From positions 1 to 57,541 of the forward strand of contig NZ_FZON01000028.1 in NCBI RefSeq assembly GCF_900188425.1: a stretch of DNA of 57,541 bases, given 5' to 3'. Below, in pieces: positions 25,174-34,518 of this stretch. The position numbers and the translations under genes are program-made. This stretch comes from Antarctobacter heliothermus (GTDB lineage Bacteria > Pseudomonadota > Alphaproteobacteria > Rhodobacterales > Rhodobacteraceae). Positions within the stretch are counted from its first letter, which is position 1; every line of letters begins with the position of its first letter. Under the pieces are notes generated by a model. That model worked only from the letters and a program-made list of their open reading frames with translations, ran no database searches and was not told where the DNA came from.

Positions 25174-25407
25174 ATGAGCGACATCGCAGTTCGCGTGAAG
25201 AAGATTGTGGTCGAGCACCTGAGCGTCGAAGAAGAAAAGGTGACTGAATCTGCCTCGTTCATCGACGACCTCGGCGCAGACAGCCTGGATACCGTGGAAC
25301 TGGTCATGGCCTTCGAAGAAGAGTTCGGGATCGAGATTCCGGACGACGCGGCCGAGACCATCCAGACGTTCGGCGACGCGGTGAAGTTCATCACCGAAGC
25401 TCAATAA
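25174..25407 (+). CDS. acpP: Acyl carrier protein
   Basis: A 77-residue ACP. The phosphopantetheine serine lies in [19 protein letters not shown] (Ser37), followed by [16 protein letters not shown]. The protein is strongly acidic, as expected. GAGGAAC lies 10 nt before the ATG. It carries growing acyl chains for fatty acid and lipid synthesis. Confidence 0.98.
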   Translation: MSDIAVRVKKIVVEHLSVEEEKVTESASFIDDLGADSLDTVELVMAFEEEFGIEIPDDAAETIQTFGDAVKFITEAQ

Positions 25408-25431
25408 ACGTTTCGCCACCGGCGACATTCA

Positions 25432-25466
25432 GACGGCGCTCCCTTGCGGGGGCGCCGTTTTTCTTT
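25432..25466 (+). terminator. Intrinsic terminator after acpP
   Basis: ACGGCGCTCCC pairs with GGGGGCGCCGT around TTGC, with a T-rich tail, 24 bp after the acpP stop. Confidence 0.9.
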
Positions 25467-25680
25467 TGGGGTGTCTGTCTTGCTGGGGGCCAAAGTGGAG
25501 TTGGTCAGGCATGTGACGGCTGTGCGGACCTTACGGACCTTCGCTGCAAGTGCGCCAAAGTCCGGTTCGGCGAGCCGTTCAACAAACGGTCCTTTTGGCA
25601 AGCCGCGGGTGTCTGGGGTCCGCTGCGGTAGGAGCCAGCGTTCCCGTATCAGTTCAAGATTGGATATGCTGTATATACCA

Positions 25681-25974
25681 TCAGTTTCTGACGCCTTCGG
25701 TCTTTCTAATCCGAATATCCACGCCATCGCCCAACAGTGTTGGGCCGGATGTCACCCCCTGCACCCGTTCGACGTCTTTGACAGCGCTTGAGGCCTTGGT
25801 GCTTTCACGCGCATTATAAATGTCCTCAAGTTCCCCCTGGTCAGGTAATTCAAGGCATTCCCAATCAGGATCCGTTTCGCAGGGCTGATCAGCAGCAAAG
25901 CTTGGTGTTAGACCATTTGCGGTCAATATGGTGGCAAGAAATGCAGTGACGAGAAGCTTGCGTGTTGTGAACAT
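25681..25974 (-). CDS. Small secreted protein of unknown function
   Basis: A 97-residue protein with a good signal peptide (KLLVTAFLATILTANGL, cut after PSFA). The mature part of about 70 residues is acidic, begins with two cysteines in CETDPDWEC that could form a disulfide, and ends basic. AGGAGA lies 7 nt before the ATG, which supports real translation. I recognise no family. Confidence 0.55.
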   Translation of the reverse strand: MFTTRKLLVTAFLATILTANGLTPSFAADQPCETDPDWECLELPDQGELEDIYNARESTKASSAVKDVERVQGVTSGPTLLGDGVDIRIRKTEGVRN

Positions 25975-26450
25975 CTGAATTCTCCTCAGAAAATTAATTT
26001 AGAAAGATTGTTTCAAAATAATACCGGATGTCAGAATGTTATTCAATAACAACCGACATTCCCCAAGTAGCCTGCCGTTTGGGGCCAAAACCCTCCTTAT
26101 TGGAATGACGGGAAACGGATCGTCTTTGCGCCACCAAAAATCCCGTTCAAAACCTAAGCAGTTGTTGACGGTTTTTGGCCGACACATGGTAGCAGACGTT
26201 AGCTGCATTGCAGAAAATCGGTAAAGAGGGCTCAAAGCGGTCCTCGAGTGTGCCGACCTCAGCACACCAAGCGCCGCTAGACAACCGCACAAGCCGCAAC
26301 GTCACATTAGCTGTCTCCGCCAGAGCCACGATTCACCATGGCCCCTCCGTCTAAAACAATGCCACGCCCCCCCCATCCCACACTGGCCTTTCCCCAAGAG
26401 GCGGCGCTAAGTAGCGTCCAACCTCACCTAGCCCACCGGGAATCCAACGC
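25975..26450. other. Gene-poor stretch of about 475 bp
   Basis: ORFs on the minus strand (25999-26292 and 26147-26329) overlap in different frames and show no domain or ribosome binding site. The GC content drops near 25980-26060. Text around 26200-26280 resembles degenerate repeats scattered in Rhodobacterales genomes, but I cannot prove that from this window. Confidence 0.4.
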
Positions 26451-27359
26451 GTGCTTCTCCTCACGATCTGGCCGCTTTTTGCACTGATCTGCCTTGGTCA
26501 TGTTCTGGCCAGAACCGGCTTTCCCGATCCCGGCTTTTGGCCGGCGGCAGAGCGGATCAACTATTTCATCCTCTTCCCGGCGCTGTTGGTGTCCAGTCTG
26601 GTCGATGCGCCCATCGGCGATCCGCAGATCCTGCGGCTGGGGGCGGCGGCCCTCACGACGATCTGTCTGGCCGCCCTTGGCATGGCTGTCGCGCGCCGGG
26701 TCTTTCCCACGCCCTCGGCCCGCTTTGGCCCGGCCTTGCAGGGTGTCGTGCGGTTCAACACCTATCTCGGCCTTGCGGTCACGGCCAGTTTGGCGGGGGC
26801 AGAGGGGATGGAGCGCGCGGCGGTCTACCTTGCGGTCTGCGTGCCGGTCGTCAACGTGCTGTCGATCATCGCGCTGAGCGAGCGTGACGTTCTGCGCCGT
26901 CCCGGCGCGCTGCTGCGCACGATGCTGCGCAATCCGTTGATCCTAGCCTGCCTTGTCGGGATTGCGCTGGCGCTCTTGGGGTTTGGCCTGCCCGGTGGCA
27001 TGGGCACTTTTCTGGAGCTTTTGGCGCGCGGCAGCCTGCCGCTGGGCCTGCTCTGCGTCGGGGCGGCGCTGCAACCCGCGGCCCTGCGGCTGGATGTCGG
27101 CCCTGTGGCGGGCAACGTGGCGCTGCGTCTGCTGGCGATGCCCTTGCTGGCGGCGCTGATCGGCTTTGCCTACGGCCTCGACGGGGCAGAGGCGCTGGTG
27201 CTGGTGGTCTTCTCGGCCATCCCCACCGCGCCCACAGCCTATGTGCTGACGCGGCAGTTGAACGGCGACGGCACCTTCATGGCCGGTCTTGTGACCGCGC
27301 AGACCATGGCGGCGGTGGTGACGATCCCGCTGGTACTGCTGGTGCTCGGACTGGGCTAG
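26451..27359 (+). CDS. AEC-family transporter (auxin efflux carrier type)
   Basis: A 302-residue inner-membrane protein with about ten hydrophobic helices in two five-helix halves. Family marks are LICLGHVLARTGF, AAERINYFILFPALLVSSL, FNTYLGLAV, the conserved PLGLLCVGAAL at the start of the second half, and SAIPTAPTAYVLTRQLNGD near the end. AEC carriers move organic acids such as malonate or malate. The start is GTG 26451, needed because no ATG gives a full first helix. There are no linked catabolic genes to suggest the substrate. Confidence 0.85.
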   Translation: MLLLTIWPLFALICLGHVLARTGFPDPGFWPAAERINYFILFPALLVSSLVDAPIGDPQILRLGAAALTTICLAALGMAVARRVFPTPSARFGPALQGVVRFNTYLGLAVTASLAGAEGMERAAVYLAVCVPVVNVLSIIALSERDVLRRPGALLRTMLRNPLILACLVGIALALLGFGLPGGMGTFLELLARGSLPLGLLCVGAALQPAALRLDVGPVAGNVALRLLAMPLLAALIGFAYGLDGAEALVLVVFSAIPTAPTAYVLTRQLNGDGTFMAGLVTAQTMAAVVTIPLVLLVLGLG

Positions 27360-27462
27360 GCGGTTGCGGCAAACCTCAATGAAAGGTAAATCCGTCTCTG
27401 CAAGCCGTTGAAGACGCTACGTCACCTTTCCCGCCACGCGTGGACACCCTCACCGAGCGCCC

Positions 27463-28284
27463 TCAGCCCCCCGATTTTTTCGCCGCCTTCTCCACCGCCT
27501 TGGCCGCATCCCAAAGCGCATCCATTTCTTCCAGATCGCTATCCTCGGGTCGCCGCCCCTCCTTGGCCAAGGCCGCCTCGATGGACCCGAACCGGCGGGT
27601 AAATTTCCCATTGGCCGCCCGCAGCGCCGCCTCGGGATCGATCCCCATATGCCGCCCCAGATTGGCCATCACAAAGAGCAGATCGCCAAATTCCTCAAAG
27701 CGGTGGTCGGCATCCTCCGCCTCGCGCAGCTCATCCATTTCCTCGCGCAGCTTGTCCATGACCTCATCGGTGGTGGGCCAGTCAAACCCCACCCGCGCCG
27801 CTCTCTTTTGCAGCTTCACCGCCCGCAACAAGGCCGGCAACCCCAAGGCCACCCCGTCCAGCACGCCAGTCTCCGCCTTCTCAGCCCGCTCGGCGGCCTT
27901 GATCGTCTCCCAATCGCGGGTCTGCTGGTCGGCCGATTTATCGCGGCTTTCATCGCCAAAGACATGCGGATGCCGCGCCACCATCTTGTCCGACATCCCG
28001 TCAGCCACCTCATCAAAGGTGAACAGCCCGGCCTCCTCGGCCATCTGCGCGTGAAAGACTGACTGGAACAGTAGGTCGCCCAACTCTCCCTTCAGTTCAT
28101 CCCATTGCTTGCGCTCGATCGCATCGGCGACCTCATAGGCCTCTTCAATGGTATAGGGCGCGATACTCGCAAAACTCTGTTCCAGATCCCAGGGACAGCC
28201 GCCATCCGGATCGCGCAACCGCCGCATGATTTCGCGCAGGCGCGGCATCCCGCCCTTCGGATTGTGGATCAGATCGTCGCTCAT
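27463..28284 (-). CDS. mazG: Nucleoside triphosphate pyrophosphohydrolase MazG
   Basis: A 273-residue MazG with both MazG domains. The first has LRDPDGGCPWDLEQSF, YTIEEAYEVADAI and ELGDLLFQSVFHAQMA with the metal-binding ExxE pairs; FTFDEVADGMSDKMVARHPHVFGD follows; the second domain has LREEMDELREAE and FGDLLFVMANLGRH. It hydrolyses NTPs to NMP and pyrophosphate and limits misincorporation. Divergent from the M20 gene with 65 bp between starts. Confidence 0.95.
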   Translation of the reverse strand: MSDDLIHNPKGGMPRLREIMRRLRDPDGGCPWDLEQSFASIAPYTIEEAYEVADAIERKQWDELKGELGDLLFQSVFHAQMAEEAGLFTFDEVADGMSDKMVARHPHVFGDESRDKSADQQTRDWETIKAAERAEKAETGVLDGVALGLPALLRAVKLQKRAARVGFDWPTTDEVMDKLREEMDELREAEDADHRFEEFGDLLFVMANLGRHMGIDPEAALRAANGKFTRRFGSIEAALAKEGRRPEDSDLEEMDALWDAAKAVEKAAKKSGG

Positions 28285-28349
28285 TGCATCCGTCCCCGCT
28301 TTGGCCTCATGGTCCTCGACATGTCGGATCGGGCACGGGGAGTCCAGCC

Positions 28350-29504
28350 ATGGCGGTGATCAATCGGATTGCGGGGTTTGCAGAGGAAATGGCTGGCTGG
28401 CGGCACCACCTGCACCGGCATCCCGAACTGTGCCTGGAGTGCCATGAGACAGCTGCCTTTGTCGTGGACCGCCTGCGCACCTTTGGCATCACCGAAATCC
28501 ATCCCGGCATAGCAACCAGCGGCGTCGTTGCCGTGATCGAGGGGCAGGGCGACGGGCCGGTGACGGGCCTGCGCGCCGATATGGACGCCCTGCCGATGCA
28601 GGAGGAAACCGGCGCCGACTGGGCCAGCACGGTGCCGGGCCGGATGCACGCCTGCGGCCACGACGGCCATATCTCGATGCTGCTGGGGGCGGCGAAGTAC
28701 CTGGCTGAAACGCGCCGCTTCAAAGGCCGCGTGGTGCTGATCTTTCAACCGGCCGAGGAAACCATCGGCGGCGGACGGATCATGGTCGAAGAAGGGATCA
28801 TGGAACGTTTCGGCATCCAAGAGGTCTATGCCCTGCACACCGATCCGTTTGGCGCATTGGGAGAGTTCCGCACCACGCCGGGCCCGATCATGGCGGCGGC
28901 GGATGAATTCCGCCTGACCGTCAAGGGGCAGGGCGGCCACGCTGCCTATCCGCAAACCTGCCGCGACCCGATGCCCGCCGCCTTTGCCATCGGGCAGGCG
29001 CTGCAAACCGTGGTGTCGCGCAACACCGATCCGCTGGCCGCTCTGGTCGTCTCTTTGACAATGATCCACGGCGGCAGCGCGTCCAACATCATCCCCGAAG
29101 CGGTGACGATGGGCGGCACCGTCCGCAGCCTGACGCCAGAGGTGCGCGACATGGCGCAGACCCGCATCACAGACATCGTGACCAGCGTCGCAGCAGGCTA
29201 TGGCGTCGAGGGCATCCTTGAGTATGAACGCAACTACCCGCCCACCATCAACCACGCCGAACAAACCCGCTTTGCCGCCGACATCGCGCGTGAGGTCTCG
29301 CCGCTGGTTATCGACGACCTGCCGCCGGAAATGGGGGCAGAGGATTTCTCCTACATGTTGCAGGCTCGCCCCGGCGCGTTCCTGTTCCTCGGGCAGGGGC
29401 ACGGGCCGTCGGTGCACCACCCGGCGTTCGATTTCAACGATGCGGCGGCCCCCATCGGGGCCAGCTTTTTTGCCCGCCTGATCGAGCAGCGCCACGCTCT
29501 TTGA
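28350..29504 (+). CDS. M20-family amidohydrolase (hippurate hydrolase-like), copy 1
   Basis: A 384-residue metal-dependent amidohydrolase. Near the N-terminus is HHLHRHPELCLECHETAAF, then GLRADMDALPMQEETG, the metal motif HACGHDGHISMLLGAAKYL, FQPAEETIGGGRIMVEEG, a lid region with GQGGHAAYPQTC, and the final ligand in GAEDFSYMLQARPG. Such enzymes cleave N-acyl amino acids or related amides in the cytoplasm. ATG 28350 gives the family start. The next gene is a close paralogue, so a tandem duplication is likely. The substrate is unknown. Confidence 0.88.
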   Translation: MAVINRIAGFAEEMAGWRHHLHRHPELCLECHETAAFVVDRLRTFGITEIHPGIATSGVVAVIEGQGDGPVTGLRADMDALPMQEETGADWASTVPGRMHACGHDGHISMLLGAAKYLAETRRFKGRVVLIFQPAEETIGGGRIMVEEGIMERFGIQEVYALHTDPFGALGEFRTTPGPIMAAADEFRLTVKGQGGHAAYPQTCRDPMPAAFAIGQALQTVVSRNTDPLAALVVSLTMIHGGSASNIIPEAVTMGGTVRSLTPEVRDMAQTRITDIVTSVAAGYGVEGILEYERNYPPTINHAEQTRFAADIAREVSPLVIDDLPPEMGAEDFSYMLQARPGAFLFLGQGHGPSVHHPAFDFNDAAAPIGASFFARLIEQRHAL

Positions 29505-29630
29505 CCGACCGAAACGCCCGGGTTTCTTCTCTGTCAAAATACCCAAATCTACGCCGATTACGGGCGGTCCGGCTTGGGCCTTTTCAACACCGGCGCAAAC
29601 AGGCACTCTGCGCCCGAAGGAGACCCAGCC

Positions 29631-30791
29631 ATGCCCATCGTGAATTCCATCGCCGCTGCTGAACCCCAGATGACCGAATGGCGCCGCTATCTGCATCAGC
29701 ATCCGGAACTGGGACTGGACTGCTTCAAGACAGCGGACTTTGTGGTGGAGCGGCTGAAGGACTTTGGCATCACCGATATCCACACCGGCATCGCGCGGAC
29801 AGGTGTTGTTGCCATCATCGAAGGTCGCGGGCCCGGTCGCACAATCGGGTTGCGCGCCGATATGGACGCCCTGCCAATGGAGGATCTTTCGGGCACCGAT
29901 TACGCCTCCAAGGTGCCGGGCATGGCCCACACCTGCGGTCATGACGGGCACACGACCATGCTGCTGGGGGCGGCGAAATATCTGGCTGAGACGCGGAACT
30001 TTGCCGGCAAGGTCGCGCTGATCTTTCAACCAGCCGAGGAAAATGAGGGCGGCGGGCGTATCATGGTCGAAGAAGGCATGATGGACCGTTTTGGCATCGA
30101 CGAGGTCTACGGCATCCACAACATGCCCGGTGGTCCGGTCGGCCATCTGCACACCAATCGCGGCGCGCTGTTGGCCGGTGTGGATGAATTCACGATCGAG
30201 ATCACCGGCGTTGGCGGGCATGGCGCGATGCCGTTCCAGACCCGCGATCCGGTGGTGACGGCGGCCTCCATGGTGCAGGCGTTGCAGACGATCGTGTCGC
30301 GCAATGTCGACGCGTTGGACCGGCTGGTGGTCAGCGTCACGCAGATCCACACCGGGTCAGCAATGAACATCGTGCCGGAAAAGGCGGTGTTGAACGGCAC
30401 CGTGCGCTATTTCGACAAGGCGGTGCAGGCGGTCGTCAAGGAACGCATGGCCGAGATCGTCGAGCATCAGGCCAGGAGTTTCGGCATGAGTGCCACGCTG
30501 GAGTACATCGAGGGCTATCCGCCGACGGTCAATCATCCCGAACAGGCGGAATTTGCCGCCGAGGTCGCGCGTGAGGTGGTGGGCGCGGATGCGGTGGACA
30601 TCGACTCTCCGCCGATCATGCCGGGAGAGGATTTTTCCTACATGCTGGAGGCGCGACCGGGGGCTTATCTGTTCCTCGGGCAGGGCGACACGCCGGGATG
30701 CCACCATCCCAAGTATGATTTCAACGACACCATCGCGCCCGTCGGCGCGAGCTTTTTCGCGCGGCTGGTCGAAAAGGCTCTGCCGCTCTGA
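29631..30791 (+). CDS. M20-family amidohydrolase (hippurate hydrolase-like), copy 2
   Basis: A 386-residue paralogue of the previous gene, alike from end to end: RRYLHQHPELGLDC, GLRADMDALPME, HTCGHDGHTTMLLGAAKYL, FQPAEENEGGGRIMVEEGM, GVGGHGAMPFQT and GEDFSYMLEARPGAYLFLG. All metal ligands are present, so both copies look active. AAGGAG lies 12 nt before ATG 29631. An agmatinase-type gene follows 69 bp on, and the set may handle acylated or guanidino nitrogen compounds. That link is inference. Confidence 0.88.
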   Translation: MPIVNSIAAAEPQMTEWRRYLHQHPELGLDCFKTADFVVERLKDFGITDIHTGIARTGVVAIIEGRGPGRTIGLRADMDALPMEDLSGTDYASKVPGMAHTCGHDGHTTMLLGAAKYLAETRNFAGKVALIFQPAEENEGGGRIMVEEGMMDRFGIDEVYGIHNMPGGPVGHLHTNRGALLAGVDEFTIEITGVGGHGAMPFQTRDPVVTAASMVQALQTIVSRNVDALDRLVVSVTQIHTGSAMNIVPEKAVLNGTVRYFDKAVQAVVKERMAEIVEHQARSFGMSATLEYIEGYPPTVNHPEQAEFAAEVAREVVGADAVDIDSPPIMPGEDFSYMLEARPGAYLFLGQGDTPGCHHPKYDFNDTIAPVGASFFARLVEKALPL

Positions 30792-30798
30792 CACGCCT

Positions 30799-30857
30799 CG
30801 GGCGGCCCTTTGCGGCGTCGCCCACCCACCCACCCCGACACCGCAAAGGGCCGCCCG
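30799..30857 (+). promoter_or_regulatory. 17-bp inverted repeat covering the ureohydrolase ribosome binding site
   Basis: CGGGCGGCCCTTTGCGG (30799-30815) is perfectly complementary to CCGCAAAGGGCCGCCCG (30841-30857), with a 25-base loop containing CCCACCCACCCACCCC. The right arm ends two bases before ATG 30860, and the only Shine-Dalgarno-like text (AAAGGG, 30845-30850) lies inside it. In mRNA the start would be closed off. There is no U-run, so it is a poor terminator. Ligand or trigger unknown. Confidence 0.8.
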
Positions 30858-30859
30858 CC

Positions 30860-31828
30860 ATGAGCCTCGAAAACGCCAAGAGCCAGATCGACCACGCCTT
30901 TACCCGCGACGACCTCAAGGGGCCGTCGTTCGAGAATGTCTTTGCGGGTGCGCCGTCCTTTTTGCGCCGGAAGTACACCAAGGATCTGACCGGGGTGGAT
31001 GTGGCCGTCACCGGGCTGCCGTTTGATCAGGCGGTGACCAACCGGCCCGGCACGCGACTGGGGCCGCGCGCGATCCGCGAGGCGTCCTTGTTGCAGACGA
31101 TGGATGAGCCTTATGGCTGGGGCTATGACGTGCTGTCGGAGTTCGCCATCGCGGACTATGGCGACATGGCGTTCGACTATGCCATGCCGTCCGAGGTGCC
31201 CGCGCGGATCGCCGAACATGTGGGCGGTATTCTGGATGCGGGGGCTGCGTGCATGGTGCTGGGTGGCGACCATTCGGTGACCCACGGCTGCCTGCGCGCC
31301 CATGCCGCGAAACACGGTCCGTTGAGCGTGATCCAGTTCGACGCCCATACAGACACTTGGGCGGATGATGACATGGGGCGCGTCGATCACGGCACCTTTA
31401 TGTACAAGGCGGTCAAGGAGGGGCTGATCGTGCCCGAACGCTCTGTCCAGATCGGTATCCGCACCGACAACCCCGATACGCTGGGCTTTCACATCCTTGA
31501 CGCGCGGCAGGTCCATGCAGAGGGGCCGGAACGCATTGCAGAGCGGGTGCATGAGATCGTCGGCCAGCATCCCTGTTACCTGACCTTTGACATCGACGCG
31601 CTGGACCCGGCCTATGCGCCAGGCACCGGCACGCCGGTCTGGGGCGGGTTGACCAGCCATCAGGCAGCGGTGATCCTGCGCCGGTTGGCCGGGATCGACC
31701 TGAAAGGCGGCGATGTGGTCGAGGTGTCGCCCCCCTTTGACACCACCGGGGCCACGGCGGTGGCGGCGGCGCATGTGGGCATGGAATTGCTGTGCCTCTG
31801 GGGCTGGACACGGCGCGCACCTGCATGA
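30860..31828 (+). CDS. Agmatinase-type ureohydrolase
   Basis: A 322-residue arginase/agmatinase-fold protein. The manganese ligands are all visible: His in LGGDHSVTHG, DAHTDTW, and DIDALDPAYAPGTGTPVWGGL (given here as DIDALDPAYAP and GTGTPVWGGL). NRPGTRLGPRAIREAS marks the agmatinase branch. It would release urea from agmatine or a related guanidino compound; guanidinobutyrase and guanidinopropionase share these motifs, so the substrate is open. Its ribosome binding site is inside a 17-bp inverted repeat. Confidence 0.88.
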   Translation: MSLENAKSQIDHAFTRDDLKGPSFENVFAGAPSFLRRKYTKDLTGVDVAVTGLPFDQAVTNRPGTRLGPRAIREASLLQTMDEPYGWGYDVLSEFAIADYGDMAFDYAMPSEVPARIAEHVGGILDAGAACMVLGGDHSVTHGCLRAHAAKHGPLSVIQFDAHTDTWADDDMGRVDHGTFMYKAVKEGLIVPERSVQIGIRTDNPDTLGFHILDARQVHAEGPERIAERVHEIVGQHPCYLTFDIDALDPAYAPGTGTPVWGGLTSHQAAVILRRLAGIDLKGGDVVEVSPPFDTTGATAVAAAHVGMELLCLWGWTRRAPA

Positions 31829-31938
31829 TCTGTGCGGCAGCGCGCAGCGCGGTCGCAAAACCTTGGCTTTCAGAATCGCCCCTTGGCATGTCATGCCGGG
31901 GGCCAGTTCGAACACCGTGAAAGAGACCCGTCTTGCGC

Positions 31939-32346
31939 ATGGCATTTTTCCTGATCCTGTTGATCGTTCTTGGCGGCATGGCCTGGATTCGGTTTGCGCC
32001 GTCTGATCCCGGCGACTGGCATGTCGATCCGCAGGTGACGGCGGATCAGGATCTGGCCGCTGGTGTCCGGCGGCGCATTCCGGCAGGCGCAAACGGGTTT
32101 GACCGTCTTCACGCCATCATCCTTGAAACGCCGCGCACCGAAATTCTGGCCGGTACACAGGACGACGGGCAGGTGACCTATGTCACCCGGTCCAAGTGGA
32201 TGGGCTTTCCCGACTATACCACGGTGCGGGAAAACGAAGAGGTGCTGGAACTGTGGGCGCGGTCGCGCTTTGGCCAATCGGATCTTGGGGTGAACCGCGC
32301 GCGGGTCGAAGGCTGGCTGCAACGGCTGGATGCCGACGAGGGCTGA
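31939..32346 (+). CDS. DUF1499-family membrane-anchored protein
   Basis: A 135-residue protein with one N-terminal membrane helix (AFFLILLIVLGGMAWIRF) and a small DUF1499 domain with AIILETPRTEILAG, YVTRSKWMGFPDYTTV, FGQSDLGVNRARVEGWL. The family has no settled function. ATG 31939 is preferred; an in-frame TTG two codons upstream is closer to AAAGAG and could be used instead. prfA follows 55 bp later. Confidence 0.8.
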   Translation: MAFFLILLIVLGGMAWIRFAPSDPGDWHVDPQVTADQDLAAGVRRRIPAGANGFDRLHAIILETPRTEILAGTQDDGQVTYVTRSKWMGFPDYTTVRENEEVLELWARSRFGQSDLGVNRARVEGWLQRLDADEG

Positions 32347-32401
32347 GGCCCCGGTGTCGGGGATGGCTTGACGGCCCCTGCGCTTTGGGCAATGCATCCC
32401 C

Positions 32402-33451
32402 ATGATCCCGACAGACAGACTTCATCAGATCAAGGAACGGCTCGAATTTGTCGAGGCGCGCATGTCCTCTGGCGGTGGCGACATCGCGGCGCTGGGGCGT
32501 GAATACGCCGAGCTGAAGCCCGTGGTGAGCCAGATCGCCGAATGGGAGCAACTCTGCGCCGAGATCGCAGAGGCCGAGGCGATGCTGGACGACGCGGAAA
32601 TGCGCGCCCTGGCCGAAGAAGAGCTGCCGCAACTGCGCGCCCGTCTGCCAGAGGCAGAGCGCGCGGTGCAACTGTCGCTGTTGCCCCGCGACGCCGCCGA
32701 TGCGCGGCCCGCGATGCTGGAAATCCGTCCCGGCACCGGCGGCGATGAGGCGGCGCTGTTCGCGGGGGATCTGGCCCGCATGTACCAGCGCTATGCCGAG
32801 GCCAAGGGCTGGCGCTGGGAAGTGATCGAGGAACAACTGTCCGAACTGGGCGGCGTGCGCGAACTGGTGGTGCGGATCGCCGGGGACAACGTCTTTGCCC
32901 GGCTGAAATACGAAAGCGGCGTACACCGGGTTCAGCGGGTGCCAGAAACCGAATCCGGCGGGCGCATCCACACCTCGGCGGCCACCGTGGCCGTCCTGCC
33001 AGAGGCCGAAGAGGTCGACATCCGCATCGACCCGAACGACATCCGCATCGACACCATGCGCTCGTCCGGGGCAGGCGGGCAGCACGTCAACACCACCGAC
33101 TCTGCCGTCAGGATCACCCACTTGCCCACCGGCCTCGTTGTCACCAGTTCGGAAAAATCGCAGCACCGCAACCGTGAGATCGCCATGCAGGTACTGCGCG
33201 CGCGTCTGTTCGATCAGCAACGCCAGCAGGCCGATGCGTCACGCTCTGCCGACCGCAAGGCGCAGGTCGGATCGGGCGACCGGTCCGAGCGCATCCGCAC
33301 CTACAACTTTCCGCAAGGCCGGCTGACCGACCACCGCATCGGGCTGACGCTGTACCGGCTGGAGCAGATCATGGCCGGGGATCTGGATGAGATCATTGAT
33401 GGGCTGACGGCAGAGCATCAGGCCTCGCAACTGGCAGAGATGGGGGCATAG
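32402..33451 (+). CDS. prfA: Peptide chain release factor 1
   Basis: A 349-residue class I release factor reading UAA and UAG. The GGQ loop lies in [20 protein letters not shown], with [21 protein letters not shown] and [16 protein letters not shown] upstream and [19 protein letters not shown] downstream. It is followed by prmC after 4 bp, the usual pairing, since PrmC methylates the GGQ glutamine. Confidence 0.98.
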   Translation: MIPTDRLHQIKERLEFVEARMSSGGGDIAALGREYAELKPVVSQIAEWEQLCAEIAEAEAMLDDAEMRALAEEELPQLRARLPEAERAVQLSLLPRDAADARPAMLEIRPGTGGDEAALFAGDLARMYQRYAEAKGWRWEVIEEQLSELGGVRELVVRIAGDNVFARLKYESGVHRVQRVPETESGGRIHTSAATVAVLPEAEEVDIRIDPNDIRIDTMRSSGAGGQHVNTTDSAVRITHLPTGLVVTSSEKSQHRNREIAMQVLRARLFDQQRQQADASRSADRKAQVGSGDRSERIRTYNFPQGRLTDHRIGLTLYRLEQIMAGDLDEIIDGLTAEHQASQLAEMGA

Positions 33452-33455
33452 CCGC

Positions 33456-34304
33456 ATGACGCGGGGATCGGATCTGTTGTCGCGCGCCACGGCACGCCTT
33501 GCCGCCGCCGATGTCCCCGACCCGGGGCGCGATGCGCGGCGGCTGATGGCGCATGTGCTCAAGGTGCCCGCCGGACGCCTGACGCTGTTTCTGCCTGAAC
33601 CTGTCGATCCCGATCTGGAGGTGGTCTATCTGACCATTGTGGAGCGGCGTGCGGAACGTGTTCCCGTCAGCCACCTGATCGGGCGCCGCGCCTTTTACGG
33701 GCGCGATTTCCTTGTCACGCCAGAGGTGCTTGACCCGCGACCCGAGACAGAAACCCTGATCGAGGTGGTTCTGACCGAACCCTTTGCCACGGTGCTGGAC
33801 CTGGGAACCGGATCCGGTTGCATCCTGCTGACGCTGTTGGCGGAACGCGAGGGCGCGGTGGGGGTCGGCACGGATGTCAGCGCCGCCGCCCTGAACGTCG
33901 CCTACTGGAACCGCAACGCGCTGGACCTGCAACACCGGGCCGATCTGCGCGAGGGCAGCTGGTACGCGGCGCTGGAGGCGGATGAGGACCAGTTCGACCT
34001 GATCGTGTCCAACCCGCCCTATATCGCGGTGAACGAAATGCCGTTTCTCTCGCCCGAGGTCCGCGAACATGAACCGCGATTGGCCCTGACCGATGAGGCC
34101 GACGGGCTGACCGCCTACCGGGCGATTCTCTCTGGTCTGACCGCGCATCTGACACCGGGCGGACGGCTGGTGGTCGAGATCGGCGCCAGTCAGGGCATGG
34201 CGGTTTCAAAGCTGTTCGCCGAGGCCGGATTGCGCGGTGTGCGGGTAATCCCCGACCTTGCCGGGCGCGACCGTGTGGTTCTGGGCACGCGAAACCGCAT
34301 TTAG
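33456..34304 (+). CDS. prmC: Release factor glutamine methyltransferase
   Basis: A 282-residue SAM-dependent methyltransferase with VLDLGTGSGCILLTLLAE (SAM loop) and the diagnostic NPPYI at FDLIVSNPPYIAVNEM, plus PRPETETLIEVVL before it. It methylates the GGQ glutamine of release factors. The start at 33456 is close behind prfA and implies co-transcription. Confidence 0.96.
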   Translation: MTRGSDLLSRATARLAAADVPDPGRDARRLMAHVLKVPAGRLTLFLPEPVDPDLEVVYLTIVERRAERVPVSHLIGRRAFYGRDFLVTPEVLDPRPETETLIEVVLTEPFATVLDLGTGSGCILLTLLAEREGAVGVGTDVSAAALNVAYWNRNALDLQHRADLREGSWYAALEADEDQFDLIVSNPPYIAVNEMPFLSPEVREHEPRLALTDEADGLTAYRAILSGLTAHLTPGGRLVVEIGASQGMAVSKLFAEAGLRGVRVIPDLAGRDRVVLGTRNRI

Positions 34305-34518
34305 CGGCATTTTCGTGCTGAAATCGCGGATTTTGTGGTATTTTGACTTGTCACAATTCGGTTCATGTGCATATTCACTGTCAGCTGCTCAGTCGAATGG
34401 CGCTCGTGCCGATCCTGAGCAACGACAAGCCAACATAAGGGTGACCCTAACGGATTGGCGCAGGATGCGCCCTTGCCCCGTCACCAAGCCGTCTAGATAA
34501 GGCTGGAAATCAGACAAT

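Noticed and set aside
25444-26330. Short ORFs and possible scattered Rhodobacterales repeats near the small secreted protein
   Set aside because: The resemblance is from memory and very degenerate; a genome-wide repeat search would be needed to support it.
28281-30350. A 689-codon minus-strand ORF across both M20 genes
   Set aside because: It is a mirror frame caused by high GC and third-position bias; it has no domain and the plus-strand genes carry all catalytic motifs.
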